From contig LUJR01000009.1 of NCBI GenBank assembly GCA_001689515.1, forward strand, positions 262,565 through 326,564: a stretch of DNA of 64,000 nucleotides, written 5' to 3'. Under the pieces are notes generated by a model. That model was not told the origin of the DNA. It did not search any database and was given only the letters and a program-made list of their open reading frames with translations. Source of the stretch: Bacteroidales bacterium M7 (GTDB taxonomy: Bacteria > Bacteroidota > Bacteroidia > Bacteroidales > Muribaculaceae). Shown here in pieces: positions 1 to 8,602 of this stretch. Both the position numbers and the translations under genes were made by a program. Position 1 is the first letter of the stretch, and every line of letters begins with the position of its first letter.

Positions 1-1175
1 GTCTCAATGACTCGGGCGGTGCACGTATCCAGGAAGGCATCAATGCCCTCGCAGGCTATGCGGAGATATTCCAGCGCAATATCATGGCTTCTGGTGTGAT
101 ACCCCAGATTTCTGGCATCCTCGGTCCGTGTGCCGGAGGTGCGGTGTATTCTCCTGCCTTGACCGACTTCACCATCATGACCAAGGGCATCAGCTATATG
201 TTCCTTACCGGTCCCAAGGTGGTGAAGACCGTGACAGGCGAGGATGTGACACAGGAAGCTCTCGGTGGAGCAGAAGTACATGCCTGCAAGAGCGGCGTGG
301 CTCATTTTGCCGCTGAGGACGGTGAGGAGACCCTCAAAATCATCCGTAAGCTCTTCAGCTACATACCCCAGAACAATCTCGAGGAGCCGCCGCTGGTAGA
401 GTGCACCGACCCCATCGACCGTCTCGAGGACTCGCTCAACGAGATTGTGCCTGATTCGGCTACACGTCCCTACGACATGTATGAGGTGATCGGAGCTATT
501 GTCGACAATGGCGAATTCCTTGAAATACAGTCAGGTTACGCCAAGAATATAATCATCGGTTTTGCCCGTTTCAACGGTCAGGCTGTAGGTATCGTGGCTA
601 ACCAGCCCAAGTTCCTCGCCGGTGTGCTTGACAGCAATGCTTCGCGCAAGGCAGCCCGCTTCGTGCGCTTCTGCGACGCCTTTAATATACCTCTGGTCAC
701 TCTCGTGGATGTCCCCGGCTTCCTCCCCGGCACAGGTCAGGAGTACAATGCTGTAATCCTCCACGGAGCCAAGCTGCTCTACGCTTATGGCGAAGCAACT
801 GTGCCCAAAGTCACAGTTACCCTCCGCAAGAGCTACGGTGGCAGCCATATCGTGATGAGCTGCAAGCAGCTCCGAGGCGATATGAACTATGCCTGGCCTA
901 CTGCCGAAATCGCCGTGATGGGTGGTGCCGGTGCCGTAGAAGTGCTTTATGCACGTGAGGCAAAAGAGAGCGAAGATCCCAAGAAGGTTCTCGCAGAGAA
1001 AGAGGCTGAATACAACAAGCTGTTCTGCAATCCCTACAATGCAGCCAAGTACGGCTATATCGATGATGTCATTGAGCCGCGTAACACACGCTTCCGCATC
1101 ATCCGTGCACTTCAGCAGCTTGCTACCAAGAAGGTGGTCAATCCCGCCAAGAAGCATGGTAACATTCCTCTCTAA
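1..1175 (+). CDS. mmdA: Biotin-dependent carboxyltransferase, alpha subunit of a sodium-pumping methylmalonyl-CoA-type decarboxylase (5' end missing)
   Basis: The reading frame is open from the first bases of the window (codons from position 3), so the N-terminus lies outside. The visible part begins LNDSGGARIQEGI, the acyl-CoA-binding oxyanion motif of the acyl-CoA carboxylase beta/methylmalonyl-CoA decarboxylase alpha family. It continues with the crotonase-fold repeats and family blocks such as VDVPGFLPGTGQE and YGGSHIVMSCKQLRGD. The next three genes encode an OadG-like subunit, a biotin carrier and an OadB-like membrane subunit. That arrangement points to a Na+-translocating decarboxylase, probably converting methylmalonyl-CoA to propionyl-CoA in succinate-to-propionate fermentation. 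A propionyl-CoA carboxylase beta subunit has the same fold, so the assignment rests on context. The enzyme is cytosolic and docks to the membrane complex. Confidence 0.88.
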   Translation, partial: LNDSGGARIQEGINALAGYAEIFQRNIMASGVIPQISGILGPCAGGAVYSPALTDFTIMTKGISYMFLTGPKVVKTVTGEDVTQEALGGAEVHACKSGVAHFAAEDGEETLKIIRKLFSYIPQNNLEEPPLVECTDPIDRLEDSLNEIVPDSATRPYDMYEVIGAIVDNGEFLEIQSGYAKNIIIGFARFNGQAVGIVANQPKFLAGVLDSNASRKAARFVRFCDAFNIPLVTLVDVPGFLPGTGQEYNAVILHGAKLLYAYGEATVPKVTVTLRKSYGGSHIVMSCKQLRGDMNYAWPTAEIAVMGGAGAVEVLYAREAKESEDPKKVLAEKEAEYNKLFCNPYNAAKYGYIDDVIEPRNTRFRIIRALQQLATKKVVNPAKKHGNIPL

Positions 1176-1206
1176 TATTCATATCAATACATATTCGTAA
1201 CTCAGT

Positions 1207-2142
1207 ATGAAACAACGACTAATGCTCCTTGCCATCGCCGTATGTGTATGCGCCGGCATTGTCTCAGCCCAGGGACGCCGCGGCTTGCGCATCAATGAGG
1301 TCATGGTCAAGAATGAGTCAAGCGTCATAGATGATTACGGCCGGCATGCTGCCTGGATAGAGCTCTTCAATTCCACTTTCGGACCCTTGGAGATTTCAAG
1401 CGTCTATCTGACCAACGACCGTAACAATCCCACGATGTACCCTGTGCCTCTTGGTGATGTCAATACCCGCATTCCCAAGCGTCAGCATGTTATATTCTGG
1501 GCTGACGGAATGCCCAATGACGGAACTTTCCATACTAATTTCGTCCTCATTCCCGGGGCGGACAACTGGATCGGTCTGTATGATGCCGACGGAAAGACCC
1601 TCATTGATGAGGTGACCATCCCGGCTACGCTGCCGTTTGATGCTTCATATGCACGCAAAGTGGACGGTGAAGGCGCTGATAATGACGCTTCGGCGTGGGA
1701 GGTACGTGACGGTAGCACTTCGTCGCTTTATATCACCCCGAGCAGCAATAACATCATCAAGGATACCAACAACAAGGTAGCTACCTTCAAGGAACTTGAT
1801 GAGGCTGGAGGCGGTATGACCATCATGGCGATGTGCATCGTATTTTCGGCTCTGCTCGTGCTCTGTATAAGCTTCTATATCATCAACAAGATTTCGGCAG
1901 CCATATCCAAGAGCAACAAGGCGAAGACCGTGGGTCTTAATCTCAAGGAACTCGCACGTGACGAGCGTCCTGACCACGACACCGGTGAGGAAATCGCAGC
2001 CATTGCCATGGCTCTCCATGAGCATCTTGATGCCCATGACCGTGAGAACACTGTCTTGACTATCAACAAGGTGAAGCGTGCTTACTCGCCCTGGAGCTCG
2101 AAGATTTACACTCTCCGTGAGACACCCAACGTCAACCGTTGA
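1207..2142 (+). CDS. Lamin-tail domain fused to OadG-like (gamma) subunit of sodium-pumping decarboxylase
   Basis: A 311-residue protein with an N-terminal signal peptide (residues 1-22, ending VSAQG). Residues about 27-165 resemble a lamin-tail domain (LRINEVMVKN..., WIELFN, ISSVYLTND). A single transmembrane helix follows at about 204-228, then a charged cytoplasmic tail. The helix plus tail is what a decarboxylase gamma subunit (OadG) looks like: it anchors the carboxyltransferase and biotin carrier to the beta subunit. The lamin-tail part would sit in the periplasm. The gene lies 31 bases after the alpha subunit and 40 before the biotin carrier, so it is almost certainly in one operon. 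The role of the extracytoplasmic domain is unknown to me. The C-terminal similarity to OadG is weak by eye and supported mainly by position. Confidence 0.75.
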   Translation: MKQRLMLLAIAVCVCAGIVSAQGRRGLRINEVMVKNESSVIDDYGRHAAWIELFNSTFGPLEISSVYLTNDRNNPTMYPVPLGDVNTRIPKRQHVIFWADGMPNDGTFHTNFVLIPGADNWIGLYDADGKTLIDEVTIPATLPFDASYARKVDGEGADNDASAWEVRDGSTSSLYITPSSNNIIKDTNNKVATFKELDEAGGGMTIMAMCIVFSALLVLCISFYIINKISAAISKSNKAKTVGLNLKELARDERPDHDTGEEIAAIAMALHEHLDAHDRENTVLTINKVKRAYSPWSSKIYTLRETPNVNR

Positions 2143-2182
2143 AAGCCATTTCTATTAATCATCCGATAATCAACAACTGTCA

Positions 2183-2617
2183 ATGAAAGAATATAAATAT
2201 AAGATCAACGGCAACACCTACAAGGTGTCGGTCGGAGATATTGACAACAACCTTGCCGAGGTTGAAGTCAACGGCACACCTTATCGTGTGGAAATAGAGG
2301 CTCAGAAGAAGCCTGTCACCGTAATCAATACACCGCGACCCACGGCTGCTCCTCGCACCCAGACTGGCGAGAAGGTGATTTCAAAGGCTCCGGCTGCAGC
2401 CGGTAAATATCAGGTGACGGCTCCGCTGCCTGGCACTGTGCTCAATATCGTCAAGAAAGTGGGCGATGAAGTCAAGGCTGCCGAGACTGTCCTGATCCTT
2501 GAAGCGATGAAGATGGAAAACGCCATCCATGCAGGCCGCGACGGCAAGATTGCCTCAATCAACGTCAATGCCGGCGACTCTGTGCTCGAAGGCACTGTGC
2601 TGTTTGTGATTGACTGA
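2183..2617 (+). CDS. mmdC: Biotin carboxyl carrier subunit (biotin/lipoyl attachment protein)
   Basis: A 144-residue protein. The N-terminal part (1-40) is a small beta-rich segment, followed by a Pro/Ala/Thr-rich flexible linker (about 43-75) and a C-terminal biotinyl domain (about 76-144). The biotin attachment motif EAMKM is plain, with the acceptor lysine at residue 110. The domain swings carboxybiotin between the carboxyltransferase (upstream gene) and the membrane beta subunit (downstream gene). Length and layout match the carrier subunits of methylmalonyl-CoA and oxaloacetate decarboxylases. ATG at 2183 is the only sensible start. Confidence 0.93.
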   Translation: MKEYKYKINGNTYKVSVGDIDNNLAEVEVNGTPYRVEIEAQKKPVTVINTPRPTAAPRTQTGEKVISKAPAAAGKYQVTAPLPGTVLNIVKKVGDEVKAAETVLILEAMKMENAIHAGRDGKIASINVNAGDSVLEGTVLFVID

Positions 2618-2684
2618 TGTCACTGACATATATCCTTATAATACACGTACATACAATAGATTCATCTGCAAGTAAATTAAAGAT

Positions 2685-3842
2685 ATGTCATTCAGTGATT
2701 TCTTAATACAAAACCTTCAGCAGTTCTGGCATCTGACAGGCTTCTACAATGCTACTTGGGAGCATTTCGTGATGCTTGCTGTAGGTCTGTTCTTCATATG
2801 GCTTGCCATAAAGAAGGACTTTGAGCCTATGCTGCTGGTGCCTATTGGCTTCGGTATGCTTATAGGCAACATACCCTTCAACGGTGAGGCTGGACTGGAA
2901 ATAGGCATCTACGAACAGGGTTCGGTGCTCAATATCCTTTACAATGGTGTGAGTGCCGGATGGTATCCTCCTCTGATATTCCTCGGTATCGGTGCGATGA
3001 CCGACTTTACTGCGCTTATAGCCAATCCCAAGCTGATGCTTGTAGGTGCGGCTGCCCAGTTTGGTATCTTCGGTGCCTACATGGTGGCTCTGCTTCTCGG
3101 CTTCGCGCCTGATCAGGCAGGTGCCCTCGCCATCATCGGTGGCGCCGACGGTCCTACCGCCATATTCCTTTCGTCAAAGCTTGCACCTAATCTGATGGGT
3201 GCCATAGCCGTTTCGGCTTACTCTTATATGGCTCTTGTGCCTGTGATCCAGCCTCCTATCATGAAGCTGCTGACCACCAAGCATGAGCGTCTGATTAAGA
3301 TGAAGCCTGCGCGTGCCGTCTCTCAGAACGAGAAAATCATCTTCCCGATCGTTGGTCTGCTTCTGACATGTTTCGTGGTGCCCTCAGGCATTCCTCTGCT
3401 CGGCATGCTCTTCTTCGGCAATCTGCTGCGTGAGTGCGGCGTGACCACCCGTCTTGCTAAGACTGCAAGCAATGCGCTGACTGATATCGTCACGATACTT
3501 CTCGGCATGACAGTGGGTGCTTCTACTCAGGCATCCGAGTTCCTTACCACCCAGACAATCGGTATCTTCGCACTTGGTTTCATGGCGTTTATCATTGCTT
3601 CGGCATCAGGTGTGCTGTTTGTCAAGCTGTTCAACCTTTTCTTGCCTCAGGCTAAGAAAATCAATCCGCTTATCGGTAATGCTGGTGTATCCGCAGTGCC
3701 TATGTCGGCACGTATCTCCAACAATCTCGGATTGCAGTATGATCCGTCAAACTACCTGTTGATGCATGCCATGGGTCCCAATGTGGCTGGTGTGATCGGT
3801 TCAGCAGTAGCTGCGGGTGTGCTTCTCGGATTCCTTGCTTGA
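2685..3842 (+). CDS. mmdB: Sodium ion-translocating decarboxylase, beta (membrane) subunit
   Basis: A 385-residue, highly hydrophobic inner-membrane protein of the OadB/MmdB/GcdB family. The family motif GGADGPT is present, with its conserved Asp at residue 155, in a re-entrant region where Na+ binding is coupled to decarboxylation of carboxybiotin. The C-terminal region has the conserved block NPLIGNAGVSAVPMSAR. The full usual length is present. It is the last gene of the operon and is followed by a strong hairpin terminator. It completes an alpha/gamma/biotin/beta set that stores decarboxylation energy as a sodium gradient. Confidence 0.93.
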   Translation: MSFSDFLIQNLQQFWHLTGFYNATWEHFVMLAVGLFFIWLAIKKDFEPMLLVPIGFGMLIGNIPFNGEAGLEIGIYEQGSVLNILYNGVSAGWYPPLIFLGIGAMTDFTALIANPKLMLVGAAAQFGIFGAYMVALLLGFAPDQAGALAIIGGADGPTAIFLSSKLAPNLMGAIAVSAYSYMALVPVIQPPIMKLLTTKHERLIKMKPARAVSQNEKIIFPIVGLLLTCFVVPSGIPLLGMLFFGNLLRECGVTTRLAKTASNALTDIVTILLGMTVGASTQASEFLTTQTIGIFALGFMAFIIASASGVLFVKLFNLFLPQAKKINPLIGNAGVSAVPMSARISNNLGLQYDPSNYLLMHAMGPNVAGVIGSAVAAGVLLGFLA

Positions 3843-3867
3843 TACGCGCTCTTTGATACTATAAAAT

Positions 3868-3923
3868 ATCCGCCGGGAAAGTGCCAGTCATATGATTCGG
3901 TCGGCTTTTCCGGCGGCTTTTTA
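3868..3923 (+). terminator. Rho-independent terminator after the decarboxylase operon
   Basis: An almost perfect GC-rich inverted repeat (arm ccgccgggaaag at about 3870-3881, matching arm cttttccggcgg at about 3905-3916, one mismatch) is followed by a short T-rich run (ctttttat). It lies 28 bases after the stop codon of the beta subunit. Confidence 0.75.
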
Positions 3924-4178
3924 TCCATCCAAACAATATCGATTTTTACAGGCATTATTTTACACAAGATTTCGGATATAGCGCAGCAGTGACATCGCTG
4001 TCATAGTCATAGATGATTGTATTGACCTCTGAGGAAAATTTTTAGACTTACTTAGAACCATATCACTGCTAATGCGTTATAAAATGTGAAAGGCATCGTG
4101 AGACTGCATTATTACATCTCTTCACTGACTTGCGCAGACTCATTAATCACATCAATTCAGCTAATTCATAAGCACCTG

Positions 4179-4526
4179 ATGATAACAAAAGAAGTAATTG
4201 ACAGCATATACAAGCAGTACAAGTCAAGGCCGTCAAGCCCTGACACGTTGAATTTGGGACTATTGTTTCAGTACGCTATCGACAATCACGCGATATTTGT
4301 TGACGATGGCAATCTGGTCATTGACAGTGTGAGCCCTGACAGTCCGTTTCACACCATCCCGCTCAGCAACATACATGAAATCGTGGAGTTTGAAAACTCA
4401 ATAGCGGTTGTGCTTCACTCGTCCATAATATTCCTCAACAAACATGATGATGCCGTGCATGTGCATCTCCGCATGCAGAAACCGTCGCTGCTTGACCGTG
4501 CCAAGGATAAGATCCGCCGTCACTGA
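4179..4526 (+). CDS. Small conserved-looking protein of unknown function
   Basis: The reading frame can be extended to 4086, but the segment before MITKEVIDSIYK looks non-coding, so I choose ATG 4179 (115 residues). It is a mixed alpha/beta cytosolic protein with no signal peptide or membrane segment. It has an N-terminal helix (about 1-15), a central region (LGLLFQYAIDNHAIFVDDGNL and a following strand pair), and a basic C-terminus ending DRAKDKIRRH. I do not recognise a domain. It stands alone between a terminator and tcdA, about 110 bases upstream of the latter. Codon use resembles the neighbours, so it is probably a real gene. Confidence 0.6.
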   Translation: MITKEVIDSIYKQYKSRPSSPDTLNLGLLFQYAIDNHAIFVDDGNLVIDSVSPDSPFHTIPLSNIHEIVEFENSIAVVLHSSIIFLNKHDDAVHVHLRMQKPSLLDRAKDKIRRH

Positions 4527-4639
4527 TAGGAGGTCTTGTCTATAATAGCATCATCACTCTCTGTTTGTGATTATGTCAATCATCCAGTGATATCGCTGGC
4601 ATATTTCTTAAAATTCATCATACCTATACGCCTCCCCAT

Positions 4640-5422
4640 ATGAGAGACATGATATTTAACCGCACCCTGCGCCTGATCGGACGTAAAGCATTTACTCGTC
4701 TCAGCGAATCAAAAGTCATAGTATTAGGCATCGGAGGCGTCGGAAGCTGGACTGCCGAGGCTCTCGCTCGTTCAGGCGTGTCCCACATCACTATAGTCGA
4801 TGCTGACAGGGTAGCGGTAAGCAATATCAACAGACAGCTTCCGGCATTGATGTCGACTGTCAACAATGCCAAGGTGGAGATCATGGGGCAGCGGATACTT
4901 GACATGGATCCGCGTATAGGGGTCAAATGCATGGAAATGCGTTATGATGCCGATACTGCCTCGCGGTTTGACTTAAACAGCTATGACTATGTGATAGACT
5001 GCATAGATTCGCTGGCTGACAAGGCACTTCTTATAAATAATGCCACACGATCGACTGCCACATTGTTCTCATCCATGGGTGCGGCACTGAAGCTTGACCC
5101 TTCGCGCATAAAGGTAGCGACAGACATCTCCAAAGTGCAGGGATGCAAACTGGCTGCTGCTTTGCGTCATAAATTCAAAAAAATAGGGGAGTATCCGGCT
5201 CATAAATTCAAGTGTGTGTACTCTGATGAGGTGCTTCCTAACCATGATGATGCCCCTGATGATGAAACCGGGGGTATGACCTTTGGCAAAGTGGTCACCA
5301 ACGGAGCCATATGCCACATCACAGCCATTTTTGGCATGACACTTGCTTCGCTTGTAATCAATGACGTGGTGGATAAGTGTCGCCAGGAAGAGGCTTTATG
5401 CTCCGAAGAGGAGGATGAATAG
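4640..5422 (+). CDS. tcdA: tRNA threonylcarbamoyladenosine dehydratase (E1-like)
   Basis: A 260-residue ThiF/MoeB/E1-superfamily protein. An N-terminal Rossmann nucleotide-binding motif GIGGVGSW (about residues 30-37) is followed by DADRVAVSNINRQ, the family signature for ATP-dependent adenylation, and DYVIDCIDSLADK. TcdA (CsdL) cyclises t6A37 of ANN-decoding tRNAs to ct6A using ATP. ThiF or MoeB paralogues are excluded by the TcdA-type start (FNRTLRLIG) and the lack of the zinc-binding cysteine pairs. ATG 4640 and ATG 4649 are both possible starts; the longer one is given. Confidence 0.9.
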   Translation: MRDMIFNRTLRLIGRKAFTRLSESKVIVLGIGGVGSWTAEALARSGVSHITIVDADRVAVSNINRQLPALMSTVNNAKVEIMGQRILDMDPRIGVKCMEMRYDADTASRFDLNSYDYVIDCIDSLADKALLINNATRSTATLFSSMGAALKLDPSRIKVATDISKVQGCKLAAALRHKFKKIGEYPAHKFKCVYSDEVLPNHDDAPDDETGGMTFGKVVTNGAICHITAIFGMTLASLVINDVVDKCRQEEALCSEEEDE

Positions 5423-5474
5423 CCAATTGTTGCATTTGTGTGTCTTTTTGTTAGGAAAAGTGGGATAAAAGCGT

Positions 5475-5482
5475 TAAATTTG
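5475..5482 (+). promoter_or_regulatory. Probable promoter -7 box for asnA (TAAATTTG)
   Basis: TAAATTTG matches the Bacteroidota -7 consensus TAnnTTTG, 61 bases before the asnA start. A -33 TTTG at the ideal spacing is absent (TTAG at 5451, or TTTG at 5447 with a spacer of 24), so only the -7 element is convincing. Confidence 0.5.
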
Positions 5483-5543
5483 CACATGATTTGAGGTTAT
5501 ATCAAATCAAAATGTATTGACAACTGCAAATATCAGCCAACTA

Positions 5544-6578
5544 ATGTCACTAATCATCCCACGCAAATACAAGCAGAAACTTCTTGCCGAGACCACAGAG
5601 GTCGCCATCAAATCAATCAAAGATGCCTTTCAGATCAAGCTTGCCGAGGCATTGAACCTGAGGCGTGTGACAGCCCCGTTGTTCGTGCTGTCGGGTACGG
5701 GACTAAATGATAACCTTAACGGTGTGGAGCAGCCTGTATCGTTCAATATCGCATGTATGGACGGACGCAAGGCGGAGGTAGTGCATTCGCTGGCAAAGTG
5801 GAAGCGCACGAAACTCGCAGCCTACGACATCGCTCCCGGCTACGGACTTTACACCGACATGAACGCTATCCGCACCAGCGAAGACCTCGACAATCTGCAT
5901 TCGCTTTATGTTGACCAGTGGGACTGGGAACAGACCATCCGCCCCGAGGACCGTAACCTCAATTATCTGAAAGAAACCGTAAAGAAGATATACAATGCTG
6001 TCCGTGAGGTCGAGATGATGATATATAAGCAGTTTCCGCACATCACGCCTCAACTCCCTGAGAATCTAAAATTCATACACACCGAAGAACTTCTGCGCGA
6101 ATATCCAAATCTCAGCGCGAAAGACCGTGAGACCGAGGCAGCACGCAAGTATGGCGCAATATTCCTCATCGGCATAGGTGCGGATCTCTCCACTGGCGAA
6201 CCTCATGACGGACGTTCGCCTGACTATGATGACTGGATTACCCCTAACAGCGACGGCTATACAGGACTCAATGGTGACCTGATATTGTGGAATCCCATTT
6301 TGGAGACAGGATTTGAATTGTCGTCGATGGGTATCCGTGTTGACAGCGATTCGCTCAAGAAGCAGCTGGCTATACGAAATGCTGAGGACCGTCTCGGACT
6401 CAACTTCCATAAATCGCTTGTCGGCGGCGAGCTGCCTGCATCTATGGGTGGCGGCATAGGACAGAGCCGCCTCTGCATGTTCCTGTTACAGAAAGCACAT
6501 ATAGGCGAAGTGCAGGCATCTATCTGGCCCGAGGATCAGATGAAGGCATGCAAGGAAGCCGGCATAGAGCTGATCTGA
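5544..6578 (+). CDS. asnA: Aspartate--ammonia ligase (asparagine synthetase A)
   Basis: I set the start at ATG 5544 (MSLIIPRKYKQ, 344 residues). An upstream TTG at 5517 is open in frame, but the short form matches Bacteroidales AsnA. AsnA makes asparagine from aspartate, ammonia and ATP using a class II tRNA-synthetase-like fold. Seen in the sequence: RRVTAPLFVL, GLNDNLNGVEQPVSF, VVHSLAKWKR, GYGLYTDMNAIR, DQWDWE, and the C-terminal motif-3 block MGGGIGQSRLCMFLL ending QASIWPEDQ. All family motifs appear intact and the length is normal. It has its own promoter-like -7 box and a strong terminator, so it is probably monocistronic. Confidence 0.96.
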   Translation: MSLIIPRKYKQKLLAETTEVAIKSIKDAFQIKLAEALNLRRVTAPLFVLSGTGLNDNLNGVEQPVSFNIACMDGRKAEVVHSLAKWKRTKLAAYDIAPGYGLYTDMNAIRTSEDLDNLHSLYVDQWDWEQTIRPEDRNLNYLKETVKKIYNAVREVEMMIYKQFPHITPQLPENLKFIHTEELLREYPNLSAKDRETEAARKYGAIFLIGIGADLSTGEPHDGRSPDYDDWITPNSDGYTGLNGDLILWNPILETGFELSSMGIRVDSDSLKKQLAIRNAEDRLGLNFHKSLVGGELPASMGGGIGQSRLCMFLLQKAHIGEVQASIWPEDQMKACKEAGIELI

Positions 6579-6604
6579 TTGGCATAACCTGCCGTTTAAG
6601 CTTT

Positions 6605-6655
6605 AATCAATCGCAATTGGCGTTAGTGAATAAACGTTAATTGCGATTGATTTTG
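6605..6655 (+). terminator. Strong hairpin terminator after asnA
   Basis: A perfect 14-bp inverted repeat, aatcaatcgcaatt at 6605-6618 and its complement at 6639-6652, can extend into the loop by gcgtt/aacgt pairing. The descending arm runs into TTTTGTTT. It lies 26 bases after the asnA stop. Confidence 0.8.
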
Positions 6656-6688
6656 TTTAATTAGTGTGTTATAAGGATATATTGTGGC

Positions 6689-6696
6689 TAACTTTG
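6689..6696 (+). promoter_or_regulatory. Probable promoter -7 box for the acyl-CoA ligase gene (TAACTTTG)
   Basis: TAACTTTG is a perfect match to the -7 consensus TAnnTTTG, 41 bases before ATG 6738. No clear -33 TTTG is seen at 19-21 bases. The box lies inside an apparent N-terminal extension of the downstream reading frame (GTG 6684), which is one reason to reject that longer start. Confidence 0.6.
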
Positions 6697-6737
6697 CTCT
6701 GATTATCCTATTCATTGCAGCAACACTACGGATACAT

Positions 6738-8546
6738 ATGGATAACATATTGACACATCTGACACAGACCCAGGCAGCCAAGTATGGCGTCCGCAGGGCT
6801 ATGGGGTATTATACCACTCAAGATGGACTTCATGAACCGCTTGGCTGGAACGATCTGGCGGAAAGGGTGGACTGGCTGGCTGCCGGGATACTCAGACTGA
6901 AAGTGGGTGTGCAGGAATGTATTGCTGTCTTTTCGGAGAACATGCGCGAGGTCGTGATGACAGATCTTGCGGCATATAGGATTCGCGTTATTCCGGTATC
7001 TATATATGCGACGAGCAGCCATGACCAGGTCAAATATATCGTTGATGACGCCAAGGCGACTGTATTGTTCGTGGGAGATCAGGCTCAGTACAGACTCGCT
7101 CTGCGCATCGCAGATGAATGCAAGAGCGTCCGTCAGATAGTCCGCTACGGCAATATAGCGAGGAATCCTCAGGATGCCTGCTCTATGTCGTTTGAGGAGT
7201 TGCTTGATATCGGACGCAAAGCATCTGCGGATATCATTGATGAAGTCAGGGCGCGAAGCATGGCGGCTGTCCCTGACGATATCGCCACTCTGATCTACAC
7301 ATCCGGTACTACCGGGGAGCCTAAAGGCGCCATTTTGCCGCATTCATGCTTTAATGCTGCTCTATCTATACATAGAGAGAGGTTGACAACTCTCAGTGAG
7401 GAAGACACTTCGCTCTGTTTTCTGCCTTTGAGCCATATTTTTGAAAAGGCTTGGACATACTTCTGCCTCTATAGGGGAATGTATGTAACCATCAACCATG
7501 ATCCCAAGGAGATACAAAAAGCCATCCGCGAGGTGCGCCCGACCTGCATGTGCAGTGTGCCCCGTTTCTGGGAAAAAGCATATCTTGCTATAGAGGAGCA
7601 GGTATTGAAGATGCCGCCACTCAAGCGAAAACTGGTAATGCACGCTCTCAAGATCGGGCGTAAACGTAATCTTGACTACGTGCGCCTCGGACGTAAGGTA
7701 CCGGCTCTGCTTGAAAGCCGCTATAAGTTTTTTGACAAGCGTATATTCGGTCCTGTCCGTAAAGCGATCGGTATAGACTATGGTAATATATTCCCTACGG
7801 CAGGCGCTCCGCTATCTCCGTCGATAGTGACATTTTTCCACAGTATGGGGCTGAATATCGTTATCGGATACGGACTGTCGGAAACCACGGCTACAGTGAC
7901 CTGTTTTCCTGAATTCGGTTACGTCATAGGTTCGGTTGGCACTGTCATGCCGGAAGTGGAGGTGAAGATAGGAGAAAACAATGAGATATTGGTCAAGGGT
8001 CCTACTGTGATGCGCGGTTATCTCAACAAGCCACAAGCCACAGCCGAGGCGTTTACTGCCGACAGATGGTTTCGCACTGGCGATGCCGGGCATTTTGATG
8101 CGGCTGGCGCTCTTGTGTTGACTGACCGTATCAAGGATCTTTTCAAGACGAGCAATGGAAAATACATCGCACCGCAGGTGCTTGAAAGCCGTCTTGTGCA
8201 GGACAGGTACATAGACCAGGTGGTGGTCATCGGCGACCGCCGCAAGTATGTTACTGCAATAATAATCCCGGCTTTTGACGCACTGAAGGAATATGCACGT
8301 CAGAAGCATATACAATATAAGGATCTGGCAGAGTTGGTCAAGAACGGAGACATCCGCCACATGATTGGGGCGCGCATAGAGCGTTTGCAGCAAGGGCTGC
8401 CAGGATTCGAGCGCATTAAAAAGTTCACTCTCTTGCCTGAAGCGTTCAGTATGGAACGTGGAGAACTGACCAATACGCTCAAGATCAAACGTCCCGTAAT
8501 CAATGCGCGTTATTCGCGCGAGATTGACGAGATGTATGATATTTGA
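6738..8546 (+). CDS. Long-chain fatty acyl-CoA ligase (AMP-forming, FadD-like)
   Basis: A 602-residue ANL-superfamily adenylating enzyme when started at ATG 6738 (MDNILTHLTQTQ). The frame runs up to GTG 6684, but that stretch contains the promoter box. The P-loop-like AMP-binding motif TSGTTGEPKG is at about residues 188-197, followed by FLPLSHIFEKAW, the motif GYGLSETTATVTC and the hinge region with RTGDAGHFD and TDRIKDLFKTSNGKYIAPQ. Together these are typical of the bacterial long-chain acyl-CoA synthetases (FAA1-like). It activates fatty acids to acyl-CoA in the cytosol. It is monocistronic, with 56 bases separating it from prfB. Confidence 0.9.
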   Translation: MDNILTHLTQTQAAKYGVRRAMGYYTTQDGLHEPLGWNDLAERVDWLAAGILRLKVGVQECIAVFSENMREVVMTDLAAYRIRVIPVSIYATSSHDQVKYIVDDAKATVLFVGDQAQYRLALRIADECKSVRQIVRYGNIARNPQDACSMSFEELLDIGRKASADIIDEVRARSMAAVPDDIATLIYTSGTTGEPKGAILPHSCFNAALSIHRERLTTLSEEDTSLCFLPLSHIFEKAWTYFCLYRGMYVTINHDPKEIQKAIREVRPTCMCSVPRFWEKAYLAIEEQVLKMPPLKRKLVMHALKIGRKRNLDYVRLGRKVPALLESRYKFFDKRIFGPVRKAIGIDYGNIFPTAGAPLSPSIVTFFHSMGLNIVIGYGLSETTATVTCFPEFGYVIGSVGTVMPEVEVKIGENNEILVKGPTVMRGYLNKPQATAEAFTADRWFRTGDAGHFDAAGALVLTDRIKDLFKTSNGKYIAPQVLESRLVQDRYIDQVVVIGDRRKYVTAIIIPAFDALKEYARQKHIQYKDLAELVKNGDIRHMIGARIERLQQGLPGFERIKKFTLLPEAFSMERGELTNTLKIKRPVINARYSREIDEMYDI

Positions 8547-8602
8547 CAACAGAGACTGTAATATATATTATTAACCAAACCCAATTAACGTCCGGAATAA
8601 TC

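Noticed and set aside
6684..6737. N-terminal extension of the acyl-CoA ligase from GTG
   Set aside because: It contains a perfect -7 promoter box and no family similarity; ATG 6738 gives the normal start.
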